Positions 37,494 to 45,306 of a DNA stretch of 64,000 nt are shown here, piece by piece. The position numbers and the translations under genes were made by a program. The notes below the pieces were generated by a model. The model ran no database searches. It was given only the letters and a program-made list of their open reading frames with translations, and was not told the DNA's origin. This stretch comes from Sphingopyxis bauzanensis (lineage in GTDB: Bacteria; Pseudomonadota; Alphaproteobacteria; Sphingomonadales; Sphingomonadaceae), in assembly GCF_002205675.1 (NCBI RefSeq), contig NZ_NISK01000003.1, forward strand, positions 620,001-684,000. Direction: 5' to 3'. Position 1 is the first letter of the stretch, and each line of letters starts with the position of its first letter.

Positions 37494-37999
37494 CGCTCCA
37501 CACGCCTAAGGCGATGCTCCATGCCACGCTCCCCGCCGAACATGCCCGACTGCTGCGCTACTTCAGCCGACGCGTTGGCCGCGAAGCAGCCCCCGATCTG
37601 GTGCAGGAGGTGTTCGCACGCATGTTCGGCAGCGGGACGTTGGACCGGATCGACAATCCGCCCGCCTATCTAACCCGGATCGCGCGCAATTTGTTGATCG
37701 ACCGCTCGCGCCAAAAGAGGCGGGACTGCACCGTCTTCTTTCCGTTCGATGAAAACCGCGACGCCGCGTCGCGCGCTGAACAGACATGGCGGATCGAGGC
37801 AGCGGACCTGCTGCGGCTGTACCGGCAGGCGGTTCGCGCCATGCCGCCGAAGACGCGGCGCGTGTTCGTGATGCACCGGCTACGCCGCATGACCTACAAA
37901 CAGATCGCAGAGCAAATCGGCATCAGCGTAGCAACGGTGGAGTATCACATGATGCGCGCGCTCGCGCGCTGCCGCGCCGCGATTGCGGAGCAACGGTGA
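37490..37999 (+). CDS. ECF-type RNA polymerase sigma factor of the element
   Basis: 169 residues. Region 2 (LLRYFSRRVGREAAPDLVQEVFARMFG...NPPAYLTRIARNLLIDRSRQKRR) and region 4 (AVRAMPPKTRRVFVMHRLRRMTYKQIAEQIGISVATVEYHMMRALARCRAAI) are both present, so it can be a working sigma factor. No anti-sigma gene is adjacent. It lies between a nucleotidyltransferase-like gene and a second region-4-like gene, all overlapping by one to four bases. Confidence 0.85.
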   Translation: MTLHTPKAMLHATLPAEHARLLRYFSRRVGREAAPDLVQEVFARMFGSGTLDRIDNPPAYLTRIARNLLIDRSRQKRRDCTVFFPFDENRDAASRAEQTWRIEAADLLRLYRQAVRAMPPKTRRVFVMHRLRRMTYKQIAEQIGISVATVEYHMMRALARCRAAIAEQR

Positions 38000-38256
38000 T
38001 GCGCTGGACCATTTGGCGACGGCGCGAACCGCGGCGTCGTCCATTGGCGGCACCAAGCGATGCGCGCATCGCACGGGCCGAGGTCGCCATCGCCGGGTTG
38101 CCGGAACTCACGCGCGAGGTGTTCTTCATGCACCGCTTCGAAGATTTGAGCTACGAGCGCATTGCGCGGCGCCTCGACATCGACGTCAAGGAGGTCGAGG
38201 GCCATATAGCGGCAACGCTGATCGCACTGCGCCGTGCCTTGAAAGACCTGGACTAG
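37999..38256 (+). CDS. Sigma region-4-like small protein
   Basis: 85 residues. After a basic N-terminus (MRWTIWRRREPRRRPL) it reads ARIARAEVAIAGLPELTREVFFMHRFEDLSYERIARRLDIDVKEVEGHIAATLIALRRAL, a sigma-70 region 4 helix-turn-helix without region 2. It cannot replace a sigma factor alone but could compete for -35 elements or for the beta flap, or act as an anti- or co-sigma factor. Its start shares a base with the preceding stop (TGATG). The 3' end overlaps the convergent TraD-like gene by four bases. Confidence 0.7.
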   Translation: MRWTIWRRREPRRRPLAAPSDARIARAEVAIAGLPELTREVFFMHRFEDLSYERIARRLDIDVKEVEGHIAATLIALRRALKDLD

Positions 38257-38546
38257 CGGCGCGGCGGATCGAGCGGCGCGGCTGCTGCGGCTTCGCTCTC
38301 GAATGCGCGAGCGCCGCGCTTGCGCCAGAGCGCGGCGGCATGGGCGCCGTCATCGCTGCGCAGCTTGTCGGCCATCCAGAGGAGCGCGCCATAGAGCATC
38401 GCGCGATTATCGTCGGTCAGATCGACGAGCCCCGCTTTCGCAACGAGGCCGCCGAGTTCGATCAGCTGGCGCGTGCGTTCGCGGCGCTTGATCTGCCATT
38501 CGCGCATGCCGGTCCGCGCCTGCGCTGCTTCAAGCCGATGCCGCAT
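38253..38546 (-). CDS. TraD-like conjugal transfer protein (second of a pair)
   Basis: 97 residues from MRHRLEAAQARTGMREWQIKRRERTRQLIELGGLVAKAGLVDLTDDNRAMLYGALLWMADKLRSDDGAHAAALWRKRGARAF. The LIELGGLVAKAGL and ALLWMADKL...W blocks match the small TraD accessory proteins of Ti-type and sphingomonad mobilization regions. Earlier starts at up to 38681 would overlap the other TraD-like gene by more than 150 bases and are less likely; the chosen start overlaps it by 17. It probably helps assemble the relaxosome; this is family inference. Confidence 0.75.
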   Translation of the reverse strand: MRHRLEAAQARTGMREWQIKRRERTRQLIELGGLVAKAGLVDLTDDNRAMLYGALLWMADKLRSDDGAHAAALWRKRGARAFESEAAAAAPLDPPRR

Positions 38547-38835
38547 TGCGATCAGGCGCCGTGTCGTTCGCTGCGCCGCGATCAGTTCCTGCCGCAGCTT
38601 TCCGCGCGCCACGCTGAAAGAAGCCCGCGCCTGCCTTGCGCCAGCCCTCCTTCGCGCTTGTGTCCTTCGTCGCCACCGCACCGAGTAATGCGCCGGTTAG
38701 CATGTCGGTGTCGAGTGCATCGGCACCGGTAGCGATGACGAGTTCGCCAAGCTGGCGAACGCGGCGTTCCTTTAGGGTCTTCGCCTTGGCTTCGAGCGCC
38801 TTCAGTTCCGAATCGATATCGCGTGGTTTGCGCAT
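38530..38835 (-). CDS. TraD-like conjugal transfer protein (first of a pair)
   Basis: 101 residues from MRKPRDIDSELKALEAKAKTLKERRVRQLGELVIATGADALDTDMLTGALLGAVATKDTSAKEGWRKAGAGFFQ. This is the TraD/TraC-type pattern: a coiled-coil N-terminus, then RQLGELVIATGADALD and GALL...KEGWRKAG. It reads away from the relaxase gene, with oriT between them, the usual arrangement in Ti-like mobilization modules. Confidence 0.8.
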   Translation of the reverse strand: MRKPRDIDSELKALEAKAKTLKERRVRQLGELVIATGADALDTDMLTGALLGAVATKDTSAKEGWRKAGAGFFQRGARKAAAGTDRGAANDTAPDRNAASA

Positions 38836-38950
38836 GTCGCATCTCCATGACGGGGTGATGCGCCCATCATAGGGATGCGCTTGTCCGTGCGCAGCAAGGT
38901 CGTCGGGACAGTCTGGCACAGCCTAGTCCCTCCGCGGATTTTTCCGTGTG

Positions 38951-38978
38951 AGGGCGCGCTTATACGTCGTGCCGACGT
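38951..38978. other. Origin of transfer (oriT) core with adjacent inverted repeat
   Basis: AGGGCGCGCTTATACGTCG (38951-38969) resembles the nick-region core shared by RSF1010/Q-type and Ti-type oriTs (known form AGGGCGCAATTATACGTCG). ACGTCG-TGC-CGACGT (38964-38978) is a perfect inverted repeat overlapping its right end. The site lies between the divergent TraD-like gene and the MobA/TraA relaxase, exactly where the cognate oriT is expected. Confidence 0.75.
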
Positions 38979-39007
38979 GGCTTTTGAAGTGTAGATGGAT
39001 TGCCGCA

Positions 39008-41968
39008 ATGGCAATTTTCCATCTCTCGGTCAAAGTCATCAGCCGCGCTGCCGGGCGCAGCGCCGTCGCGGCTGCCGCCTATCGGTCCGCCGAGCGGCTG
39101 CATGATGAGCGGCTCGATCGGGCGCATGACTTCACCAACAAATCGGGCGTCGTGCATTCGGAAGTGTTGCTGCCCGCAGGTGCGTCTGAGACGTGGGGCA
39201 ACCGCGAGCAGCTGTGGAACGATATCGAATCCGCAGAAATCCGCAAGGACGCCCAACTTGCGCGCGAGGTCGAGTTCGCGATCCCGCGCGAGATGAACCA
39301 AGCGCAAGGCATCGAACTTGCGCGCGATTTTGTGCAACGCGAGTTTGTCGATCAGGGAATGGTCGCCGACCTCAATGTCCATTGGGACATCGGCGCCGAC
39401 GGCCTCGCCAAACCGCACGCGCATGTCATGCTGACGATGCGCGAGATCGTCGTCGGCGAGGATGGCGAAGCGGGGTTCGGTCAGAAGGTGCGCGACTGGA
39501 ACCGAACCGAACTTGTCCAGCAATGGCGCGAGCGTTGGGCGAGCCTTGTCAACGAGCGTCTCGCCGACCTCGACATCGACGCGCGTGTCGATCATCGCAG
39601 TCTCGCGGCGCAGGGCATTGAGCTTGAACCCCAGGACAAGATCGGCCCCGCGGCTTCGCGTATGGATGGCCGCGGGTTCGAAGCCGAACGTATTGTCGAG
39701 CATCGAGAGATCGCCCAGCGCAATGGCGAGCGGATCATCGCCAACCCGCGTATCGCGCTCGACGCGATCTCGCACGGCCAAGCGACTTTTACCGACCGCG
39801 ACCTCGCAATGTTCGCGCACCGCAACAGCGACGGGCGCGAGCAATATGATGCTGTCATTGGCGCGGTGCGATCATCGCCCGACCTGATCGCGCTCGGCAT
39901 GGACGGCCGCGGCGACGACCGGTTCACCTCGCGCGATATGATCGAGACCGAACAGCGACTCGAACTCGCGGCGGATCGGCTCGCCAGGCAGTCCGGCCAT
40001 GGTCTCCCGGCCGCGTCTTTGCAGAGAGCCGCTGACGCAGCCGGGAGTGTTGGCCTGGTGCTTGGTCGTGAGCAGCAGGCCGCGCTCAAGCATATAACGA
40101 GCGGGCAGGATCTCGCAATCGTGGTCGGCTATGCCGGAACCGGCAAGAGTGCGATTCTGGGACAGGCTCGCGGGGCATGGGAGCACGCCGGACTGGAGGT
40201 ACGCGGCGCCGCGCTGTCGGGCATCGCCGCCGAAGGGCTGGAGAACGGCTCGGGCATCGCGTCGCGCACCATCGCCAGCCTCGAACATGGCTGGGCGCAG
40301 GGTCGCGATCTGCTCACGGCGCGTGATGTGCTCGTAATCGACGAAGCGGGCATGGTCGGCACGCGGCAGATGGAGCGTGTGCTGTCGCACGCCGCCGACG
40401 TCGGCGCCAAGGTCGTGCTGGTCGGCGATCCGCAGCAGCTGCAATCGATCGAAGCGGGCGCGGCCTTCCGCGCGATCCACGAACGGCATGGCGGTGTCGA
40501 GATAACCGAGGTGCGCCGTCAGCAAGCAGATTGGCAGCGCGAGGCGACCCGCGCGCTGGCGACGGGCCGCACCGGCGAGGCGATCCGCGCATACGACGAG
40601 GCGCGCATGGTGCACGCCGCCGCTTCGCGCGACGCCGCGCGGACCGAACTGATCGACCGCTGGGATCGCGATCGGCAGGCGCGGCCCGGAGATACGCTGA
40701 TCATCCTCACCCATAGCAATGACGAGGTGCGCGCGCTCAACGAGGCAGCGCGCGATCGGATGCGCGCGGCGGGCGATCTTGGCGATGATGTCGCGGTGAA
40801 AGTGGAGCGCGGTGATCGCATGTTCGCGTCCGGCGACCGCATCATTTTCCTGCGCAACGAACGCAGCCTGGAGGTGAAGAACGGTACGCTTGGGATCGTC
40901 GAACAGGTCGATGCGCACAGCATGACCGTTCGCACCGGTGACGGGCGTTCGGTGGTGTTCGACCTCAAAGATTATGCCCATGTCGATCATGGCTTTGCGG
41001 CGACGATCCACAAGGCGCAGGGCATGACGGTCGATCGCACCCATGTGCTCGCCACGCCAGGTATGGACAGCCACTCGGCCTATGTTGGACTGTCGCGTCA
41101 CCGCGGCGGCGTCGATGTTCATTATGGCCGCGATGACTTCAAGGATCAGGGCAAATTGATCCGCACGCTGTCGCGCGAGCGCGCCAAGGACATGGCGCAG
41201 GATTACGCCAAGGCCGATCCGGCGCGATCCTACGCCGAGCAGCGCGGGATAGCCTTGCGCGAGCGGATCGTCGAAACCGCGAAAAAGCTTCCCGACAACC
41301 TGTCCCGAGCGGGTCGAGGGATCGCCCGGCAAGTCCCCGAGAAGGCGCGCAGCATCTTTGCCGGGTTCAAGCCGACTGTGAAGCGGGCGAGCATCGAACC
41401 GCGCGATCCATCGCGAACCACCGACACGCGGCGCGCGGTCGAACGCTATGCCCGCGCGCAAGCCGATATCGATCGCATGCACGCCAAAGACCTCCCGGTG
41501 CTGCGCCACCAGCGCGATGCGCTCGCGCGCGCTGGCGATGCGCTGGGCGCGATCGGTCCGCATGCGCGGGGCGATCTGGCGTCGGCGTTCGAGCGTCAAC
41601 CCGAGCTGGTTGCGCGAGCGGTAGCTGGCAACAGCAAGGCCGCGATCCGCGCGATGAACCATGAAGCCGACATCCGTATCGACCCTGCCAAACGCGCCGA
41701 TCGCTTCGTCGATGACTGGCAGAAGCTCCAGCAACAGCGCAGCCGGTCACTGTCGCGCGGCGAACAGCGCGCCGCGAGCCGGTTCGCTGGCGAGATGGGC
41801 GCGATGGCGAAGAGTCTCGAGCGCGATGCGCAGGTCGAATCAATCCTGCGTGGTCGCAAAGCGGCGCTCGGCATCGACGCACACTCGGTTCGATCGGTCG
41901 GGCAAGAGCTGGCAGCGATCGCCGACCTCGGTGGAGGGCGATCGCGCGGCATCGGTATCGGAATGTAG
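39008..41968 (+). CDS. traA: Ti-type relaxase-helicase TraA (MobA/MobL family)
   Basis: 986 residues from MAIFHLSVKVISRAAGRSAVAAAAYRSAERLHDERL. The N-terminal MobA/MobL relaxase has HDFTNKSGVVHSEVLLP and the metal-binding His motif KPHAHVMLTMR. The central helicase has Walker A GYAGTGKSAILG, Walker B VLVIDEAGMV, VLVGDPQQLQSI and GFAATIHKAQGMTVDRTHV, a superfamily I helicase of the RecD/TraA type. The C-terminus is Ala/Arg-rich and helical. It nicks oriT and unwinds the transferred strand. ATTGCC-GCAAT-GGCAAT spans the start codon and may control translation. No T4SS genes are present. Confidence 0.92.
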   Translation: MAIFHLSVKVISRAAGRSAVAAAAYRSAERLHDERLDRAHDFTNKSGVVHSEVLLPAGASETWGNREQLWNDIESAEIRKDAQLAREVEFAIPREMNQAQGIELARDFVQREFVDQGMVADLNVHWDIGADGLAKPHAHVMLTMREIVVGEDGEAGFGQKVRDWNRTELVQQWRERWASLVNERLADLDIDARVDHRSLAAQGIELEPQDKIGPAASRMDGRGFEAERIVEHREIAQRNGERIIANPRIALDAISHGQATFTDRDLAMFAHRNSDGREQYDAVIGAVRSSPDLIALGMDGRGDDRFTSRDMIETEQRLELAADRLARQSGHGLPAASLQRAADAAGSVGLVLGREQQAALKHITSGQDLAIVVGYAGTGKSAILGQARGAWEHAGLEVRGAALSGIAAEGLENGSGIASRTIASLEHGWAQGRDLLTARDVLVIDEAGMVGTRQMERVLSHAADVGAKVVLVGDPQQLQSIEAGAAFRAIHERHGGVEITEVRRQQADWQREATRALATGRTGEAIRAYDEARMVHAAASRDAARTELIDRWDRDRQARPGDTLIILTHSNDEVRALNEAARDRMRAAGDLGDDVAVKVERGDRMFASGDRIIFLRNERSLEVKNGTLGIVEQVDAHSMTVRTGDGRSVVFDLKDYAHVDHGFAATIHKAQGMTVDRTHVLATPGMDSHSAYVGLSRHRGGVDVHYGRDDFKDQGKLIRTLSRERAKDMAQDYAKADPARSYAEQRGIALRERIVETAKKLPDNLSRAGRGIARQVPEKARSIFAGFKPTVKRASIEPRDPSRTTDTRRAVERYARAQADIDRMHAKDLPVLRHQRDALARAGDALGAIGPHARGDLASAFERQPELVARAVAGNSKAAIRAMNHEADIRIDPAKRADRFVDDWQKLQQQRSRSLSRGEQRAASRFAGEMGAMAKSLERDAQVESILRGRKAALGIDAHSVRSVGQELAAIADLGGGRSRGIGIGM

Positions 41969-41977
41969 GAGAATAAC

Positions 41978-42679
41978 ATGAATGACGAAGAACTCGAACC
42001 CGAAGACCCCGCAGCCGCGGCATTTGCGCGGCTTGAAGGTGAAGTCGCGCTCGTGCGACGGGCGGTTCAGCAGCTAGCCGCCGAAAAGTCGGAAATCCGG
42101 ATTCCCGACTACAGCCTCACGCTCGGCGAACTATCGACAAACTTGGAATCCGCCGGACATACATTGGTGGAAATCCTCGCCAAACCCGCAATGGAGATGA
42201 CCCCCGAAGATATGGCGCGGCGGATCGATCGCGTTGCGCAGGAAGCGCGCCAGCGCAACGAGGGATGGATGCGCAAGGCGCACGATCGCTATGATGATGC
42301 CATTCATGACCTGCGCGGTGTTACCGCGACGCTGCGTTCGACGCATGAGCAGCGCCTCCATCTCGTCTGGGCGGCAAGCGGAGGGATTGTCGCAGGATGC
42401 TTGCTCTGGTCGATCCTACCGGGCGCTTTTGCGAGGGCGCTGCCCGAGCGGTGGCAGCTGCCCGAACGGATGGCGGCGCATATCGTCGGCGCGCCGACGA
42501 TATGGGAGGGAGGCGTCAGGCTCATGCAGGTTGGTAGTCCAGAAGCTTACCGGGCCATATCGGCCGCTGCCGTAATGCGCCGAGATAATAGGGAGAAAAT
42601 CGCCGCCTGCGAAAAAGCTGCTCTCGAAACTAAGAAGCAGGTCCGCTGCACCATCAAGGTCGGGCATCCGCAAATTTGA
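41978..42679 (+). CDS. DUF6118-like membrane protein downstream of the relaxase
   Basis: 233 residues. The N-terminus EDPAAAAFARLEGEVALVRRAVQQLAAEKSEIRIPDYSLTLGELSTNLE is a coiled-coil type, followed by one membrane segment (LHLVWAASGGIVAGCLLWSILPGAFA) and a Cys-containing C-terminus. This matches DUF6118 proteins that follow traA in sphingomonad mobilization regions. AGGAG is well placed before the ATG. Function unknown; it may link the relaxosome to the membrane. Confidence 0.75.
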   Translation: MNDEELEPEDPAAAAFARLEGEVALVRRAVQQLAAEKSEIRIPDYSLTLGELSTNLESAGHTLVEILAKPAMEMTPEDMARRIDRVAQEARQRNEGWMRKAHDRYDDAIHDLRGVTATLRSTHEQRLHLVWAASGGIVAGCLLWSILPGAFARALPERWQLPERMAAHIVGAPTIWEGGVRLMQVGSPEAYRAISAAAVMRRDNREKIAACEKAALETKKQVRCTIKVGHPQI

Positions 42680-42888
42680 TGGCTCTACCGCCAACCAAGC
42701 CAGATGGACCAAACCCATCAGCGTGGTCGCATTTCCCGGCACCGCAAGACCGACGCTCGCAAGGTTTTCACTGATCGTCGTTTCTGCAATTGGCTATGTC
42801 ACCGCGAGGGGCGATCAGGGATTAGTCAACGCCCCCGACAGGCAGGTAACATTGATCTGTCGACGACTGTCGGCCGAAACCTCGATCA

Positions 42889-43065
42889 TCAGTCGTAAGC
42901 AACTGGCCCCTGCGGTTCGACTGCCGTTTCGGGCGCACATGTTTCGGTCTGCTGAGCTGTAGGCGAAGGCGCGTGGCGCGCGACTTCATCGCCATTCTGT
43001 GGGACCTGCGGATTTTCCGCGCAACCTGCGACGCACATGATTGCGATGGGTGCTAAAACTCTCAA
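42889..43065 (-). CDS. Small lipoprotein with a TTG start
   Basis: 58 residues: MRVLAPIAIMCVAGCAENPQ..., a short signal sequence ending in the lipobox VAGC. The initiator would be TTG; GGAAGG lies nine to fourteen bases before it and decides this start over a longer frame beginning at 43113. The mature part is Pro/Gln/Thr-rich. Not recognised. The interval 42680-42888 holds nothing else I can support. Confidence 0.5.
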   Translation of the reverse strand: MRVLAPIAIMCVAGCAENPQVPQNGDEVARHAPSPTAQQTETCAPETAVEPQGPVAYD

Positions 43066-43148
43066 AATCGCGATTTCCTTCCCTTTTCGACTGCGCTCCC
43101 GCTCCAAACGCAATCCTTTTCAGATAGCCGCCAATTTCCGATGCCCAA

Positions 43149-43799
43149 TCAATCGGTAGGTTGCGGCCGTCCAGAAAGGCGGCAACCGAAATGTCGGACG
43201 CTTTCGAGTTCCGGGACGGCGAAGGACGGTCGCAAATCCACGCCGGCTTCCCCACGTCGCACCCAGCGAATGATGCCGCTTCGCTGGAGTCCATCTCTCA
43301 GCGCCAGGTCAATGCGGTCACCGACATTCACCAGTCCGGCGTTGGCAATTGTCGCACCGTCCCGCGACAGCGACGTGACGTCAACTTTCACCCACCGCGC
43401 TCCCAACAGCAATTGCCCCGGGCAGGATACGGTCAATCGCAATGGACGATAATGCTCCGACTCCTGTTCTGCGATAAGCTGAGCCATCACGTCTCCGTGC
43501 CTAATCGGGCGATCAAACGCGACCCCGCATCGCCCATCGCCGGACCAGACAACCCGGCCCCTAAGGCGGATGGTGTCGGATAGGCTGATCAGAAGCCTCT
43601 CGTTCGGCCGCACCGACACGGCGACATCGAACATCATTCCGCGGTCGTACATGCTGCGGACCGGCCACAGGCCGCAGTCGGTTGACCGTTCGACCTTGAC
43701 GAGGCGGTAAAAGATTCGCTGCGAGCTGATCGCCTCCCGCTTATGATCATCAGCTCGCGTCCTATTCTCACAAGGCCGCGATTCACTAGAACTGTTCAT
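43149..43799 (-). CDS. PilZ-like domain protein (first of two related copies)
   Basis: 216 residues with two PilZ-like halves. The first has DRGMMFDVAVSVRPNERLLISLSDTIRLRGRVVWSGDGRCGVAFDRPI, the second TSLSRDGATIANAGLVNVGDRIDLALRDGLQRSGIIRWVRRGEAGVDL. The canonical c-di-GMP motif (RxxxR...D/NxSxxG) is only partly kept (SLSRDG), so nucleotide binding is uncertain. The stretch RGRVVWSGDGRCGVAFDRPI closely resembles VGRIVWSDAGRCGVALSRPM in the protein at 48809-49450. It sits at one border of the sigma/protease cluster. Confidence 0.75.
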   Translation of the reverse strand: MNSSSESRPCENRTRADDHKREAISSQRIFYRLVKVERSTDCGLWPVRSMYDRGMMFDVAVSVRPNERLLISLSDTIRLRGRVVWSGDGRCGVAFDRPIRHGDVMAQLIAEQESEHYRPLRLTVSCPGQLLLGARWVKVDVTSLSRDGATIANAGLVNVGDRIDLALRDGLQRSGIIRWVRRGEAGVDLRPSFAVPELESVRHFGCRLSGRPQPTD

Positions 43800-43916
43800 T
43801 CGCCATCCGACCTGCGACAGTCCCCGCGCATGAAGCGGGGCTGCTGCGTTCCCGCGTTAAAGATCGACGCGCTATCGCAGCGCCGCTGAAGCGACTATCT
43901 TTGAGCACCATATCCT

Positions 43917-44672
43917 TTACCGGCTGCGCGGGATTTGCCATTTCAGTCTGATGGCTCGTTCTTCAGCGGGCTGATCGAGCGTCTCGCCTTCGATCGACGC
44001 CACCAACGCATCAAGCGGTCGATCCGAACTCACAGCGGCATATCCGCTTTCCCGGCGCGGGGCATTTGCAATGGCAGTTATCTTCCAATCTCCGCCGTCC
44101 TTGCACGCGAAGAGGTGCCGATCCTGTTCGGTGCCCGCGGCGTCCACGATCGCTTCCCGGCAGAATGAGCCCGAGGCCTTTAGCAAACTGAGCTGGACGT
44201 CGAGACGATGGTCCGCATCGATACGAACCGCCACACCGCCTCGCGCCTTGTCCAGAGCCCCGGACAAGTCGGCTGATGCCACAAGTTGACCATCCTGGAG
44301 ATTAATCAGCGATTGCGACGACGGGGCGCTGCCAATATATAATCCAATGGCCACCGACGCGGCCATTGACGCACCGATCGCCCACCGCGAATATGTTGAC
44401 GTGCGCGAGCGGCGTTGCTCGGCGAGGCTCGTGACATGTCCCGCCGACGACGCAAACGCCGCGTGATCGATCATGGCGATCCAGGCGTCGGGGATCGGCT
44501 CCTTGAGATCATCGGCAAAGCTTTCACGCGCCGCGTCAGCTAACAATATCTGTCGGATCAACTGTTCCGCGACACGCGGATCCGAACAGGCGAGCTCTCT
44601 GACACGTTCTCGATCGGTCGACGACAGCGACCCATCGAGGAACGCGAGCAACATTTCTGGCGTCACTGACAT
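43917..44672 (-). CDS. Membrane-bound anti-sigma factor
   Basis: 251 residues. The N-terminal cytoplasmic part (MSVTPEMLLAFLDGSLSSTDRERVRELACSDPRVAEQLIRQILLADAARESF) is the anti-sigma type without the zinc His-Cys motif. One membrane segment (WAIGASMAASVAIGLYIGSA, about 97-116) is followed by a periplasmic domain of about 130 residues with two Cys. It overlaps the sigma-factor gene by ten bases. Release of the sigma factor probably needs cleavage or a conformational change; the protease encoded next door is an obvious candidate, by inference only. Confidence 0.85.
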   Translation of the reverse strand: MSVTPEMLLAFLDGSLSSTDRERVRELACSDPRVAEQLIRQILLADAARESFADDLKEPIPDAWIAMIDHAAFASSAGHVTSLAEQRRSRTSTYSRWAIGASMAASVAIGLYIGSAPSSQSLINLQDGQLVASADLSGALDKARGGVAVRIDADHRLDVQLSLLKASGSFCREAIVDAAGTEQDRHLFACKDGGDWKITAIANAPRRESGYAAVSSDRPLDALVASIEGETLDQPAEERAIRLKWQIPRSR

Positions 44673-45178
44673 CCGAACACCTTTTCTGTAAGCATCGCGC
44701 GCGCGCGGGATAATCTGCTCATGACCGTGCCAATTGGGAGCCCGAGTGTTTCGGATGCATCCTGATATGACAGGCCATCCACCAGAACGAGCATGACGAC
44801 CGCACGCTGATCGTCAGGAAGTTCCTCGATCGCCCGTCGCGTCGCCGCGAGATCGATCCGCATCTCCGCAACCTCGCGTCCATCTTCGCCCACCAGATTT
44901 TCGAGCGCATCTTCCGGCACGGCAATTCCTTTCGCTCGTTCGGTCCGGAGCGTGTCGATCCAGATATTCTGAGCTATTCTGTACATCCAACTGTCGAGCC
45001 TTGTTCCCGGCCTGAAACTGTCGATGCTCGCGAGCGCCTTTGCCACCGTTGACTGAGCGAGGTCGTCCCCAACATCCTCGTCGCCCGCAGCAAGCGAACG
45101 CGTGAACCGCCGCAAACGCGGCAGAAACGCGATCAACTCCCTTCGCAAATCGGCATCAAGCGTGCTATTAGATTTCAT
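44663..45178 (-). CDS. ECF RNA polymerase sigma factor of the protease cluster
   Basis: 171 residues from MKSNSTLDADLRRELIAFLPRLRRFTRSLAAGDEDVGDDLAQSTVAKALASI; an upstream in-frame ATG would add twelve residues. Region 2 has GTRLDSWMYRIAQNIWIDTLRTERAKG, region 4 has AIEELPDDQRAVVMLVLVDGLSYQDASETLGLPIGTVMSRLSRARAMLTEK. Paired with the overlapping anti-sigma gene and divergent from the subtilase gene; the AT-rich 45179-45306 interval should carry both promoters, one of which it may recognise. Confidence 0.9.
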   Translation of the reverse strand: MKSNSTLDADLRRELIAFLPRLRRFTRSLAAGDEDVGDDLAQSTVAKALASIDSFRPGTRLDSWMYRIAQNIWIDTLRTERAKGIAVPEDALENLVGEDGREVAEMRIDLAATRRAIEELPDDQRAVVMLVLVDGLSYQDASETLGLPIGTVMSRLSRARAMLTEKVFGCQ

Positions 45179-45306
45179 CAACCATTTTCCTAAACAACGG
45201 TTCGGCGAATACATTATTCCGTCACGTCAGGAATATTCTGCCGTCAACAAAGTTATAATTAACGGAGCCGCCGTCGATGTGGCTTCCTCGGAAACGGAGC
45301 GAATGA

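Noticed and set aside
39872..41734. 620-codon minus-strand ORF opposite the relaxase gene
   Set aside because: Antisense shadow of the TraA frame; low-complexity composition.
42723..42962. 79-codon plus-strand ORF with a hydrophobic N-terminus
   Set aside because: Overlaps the small lipoprotein convergently, has no ribosome site and no recognised motif.
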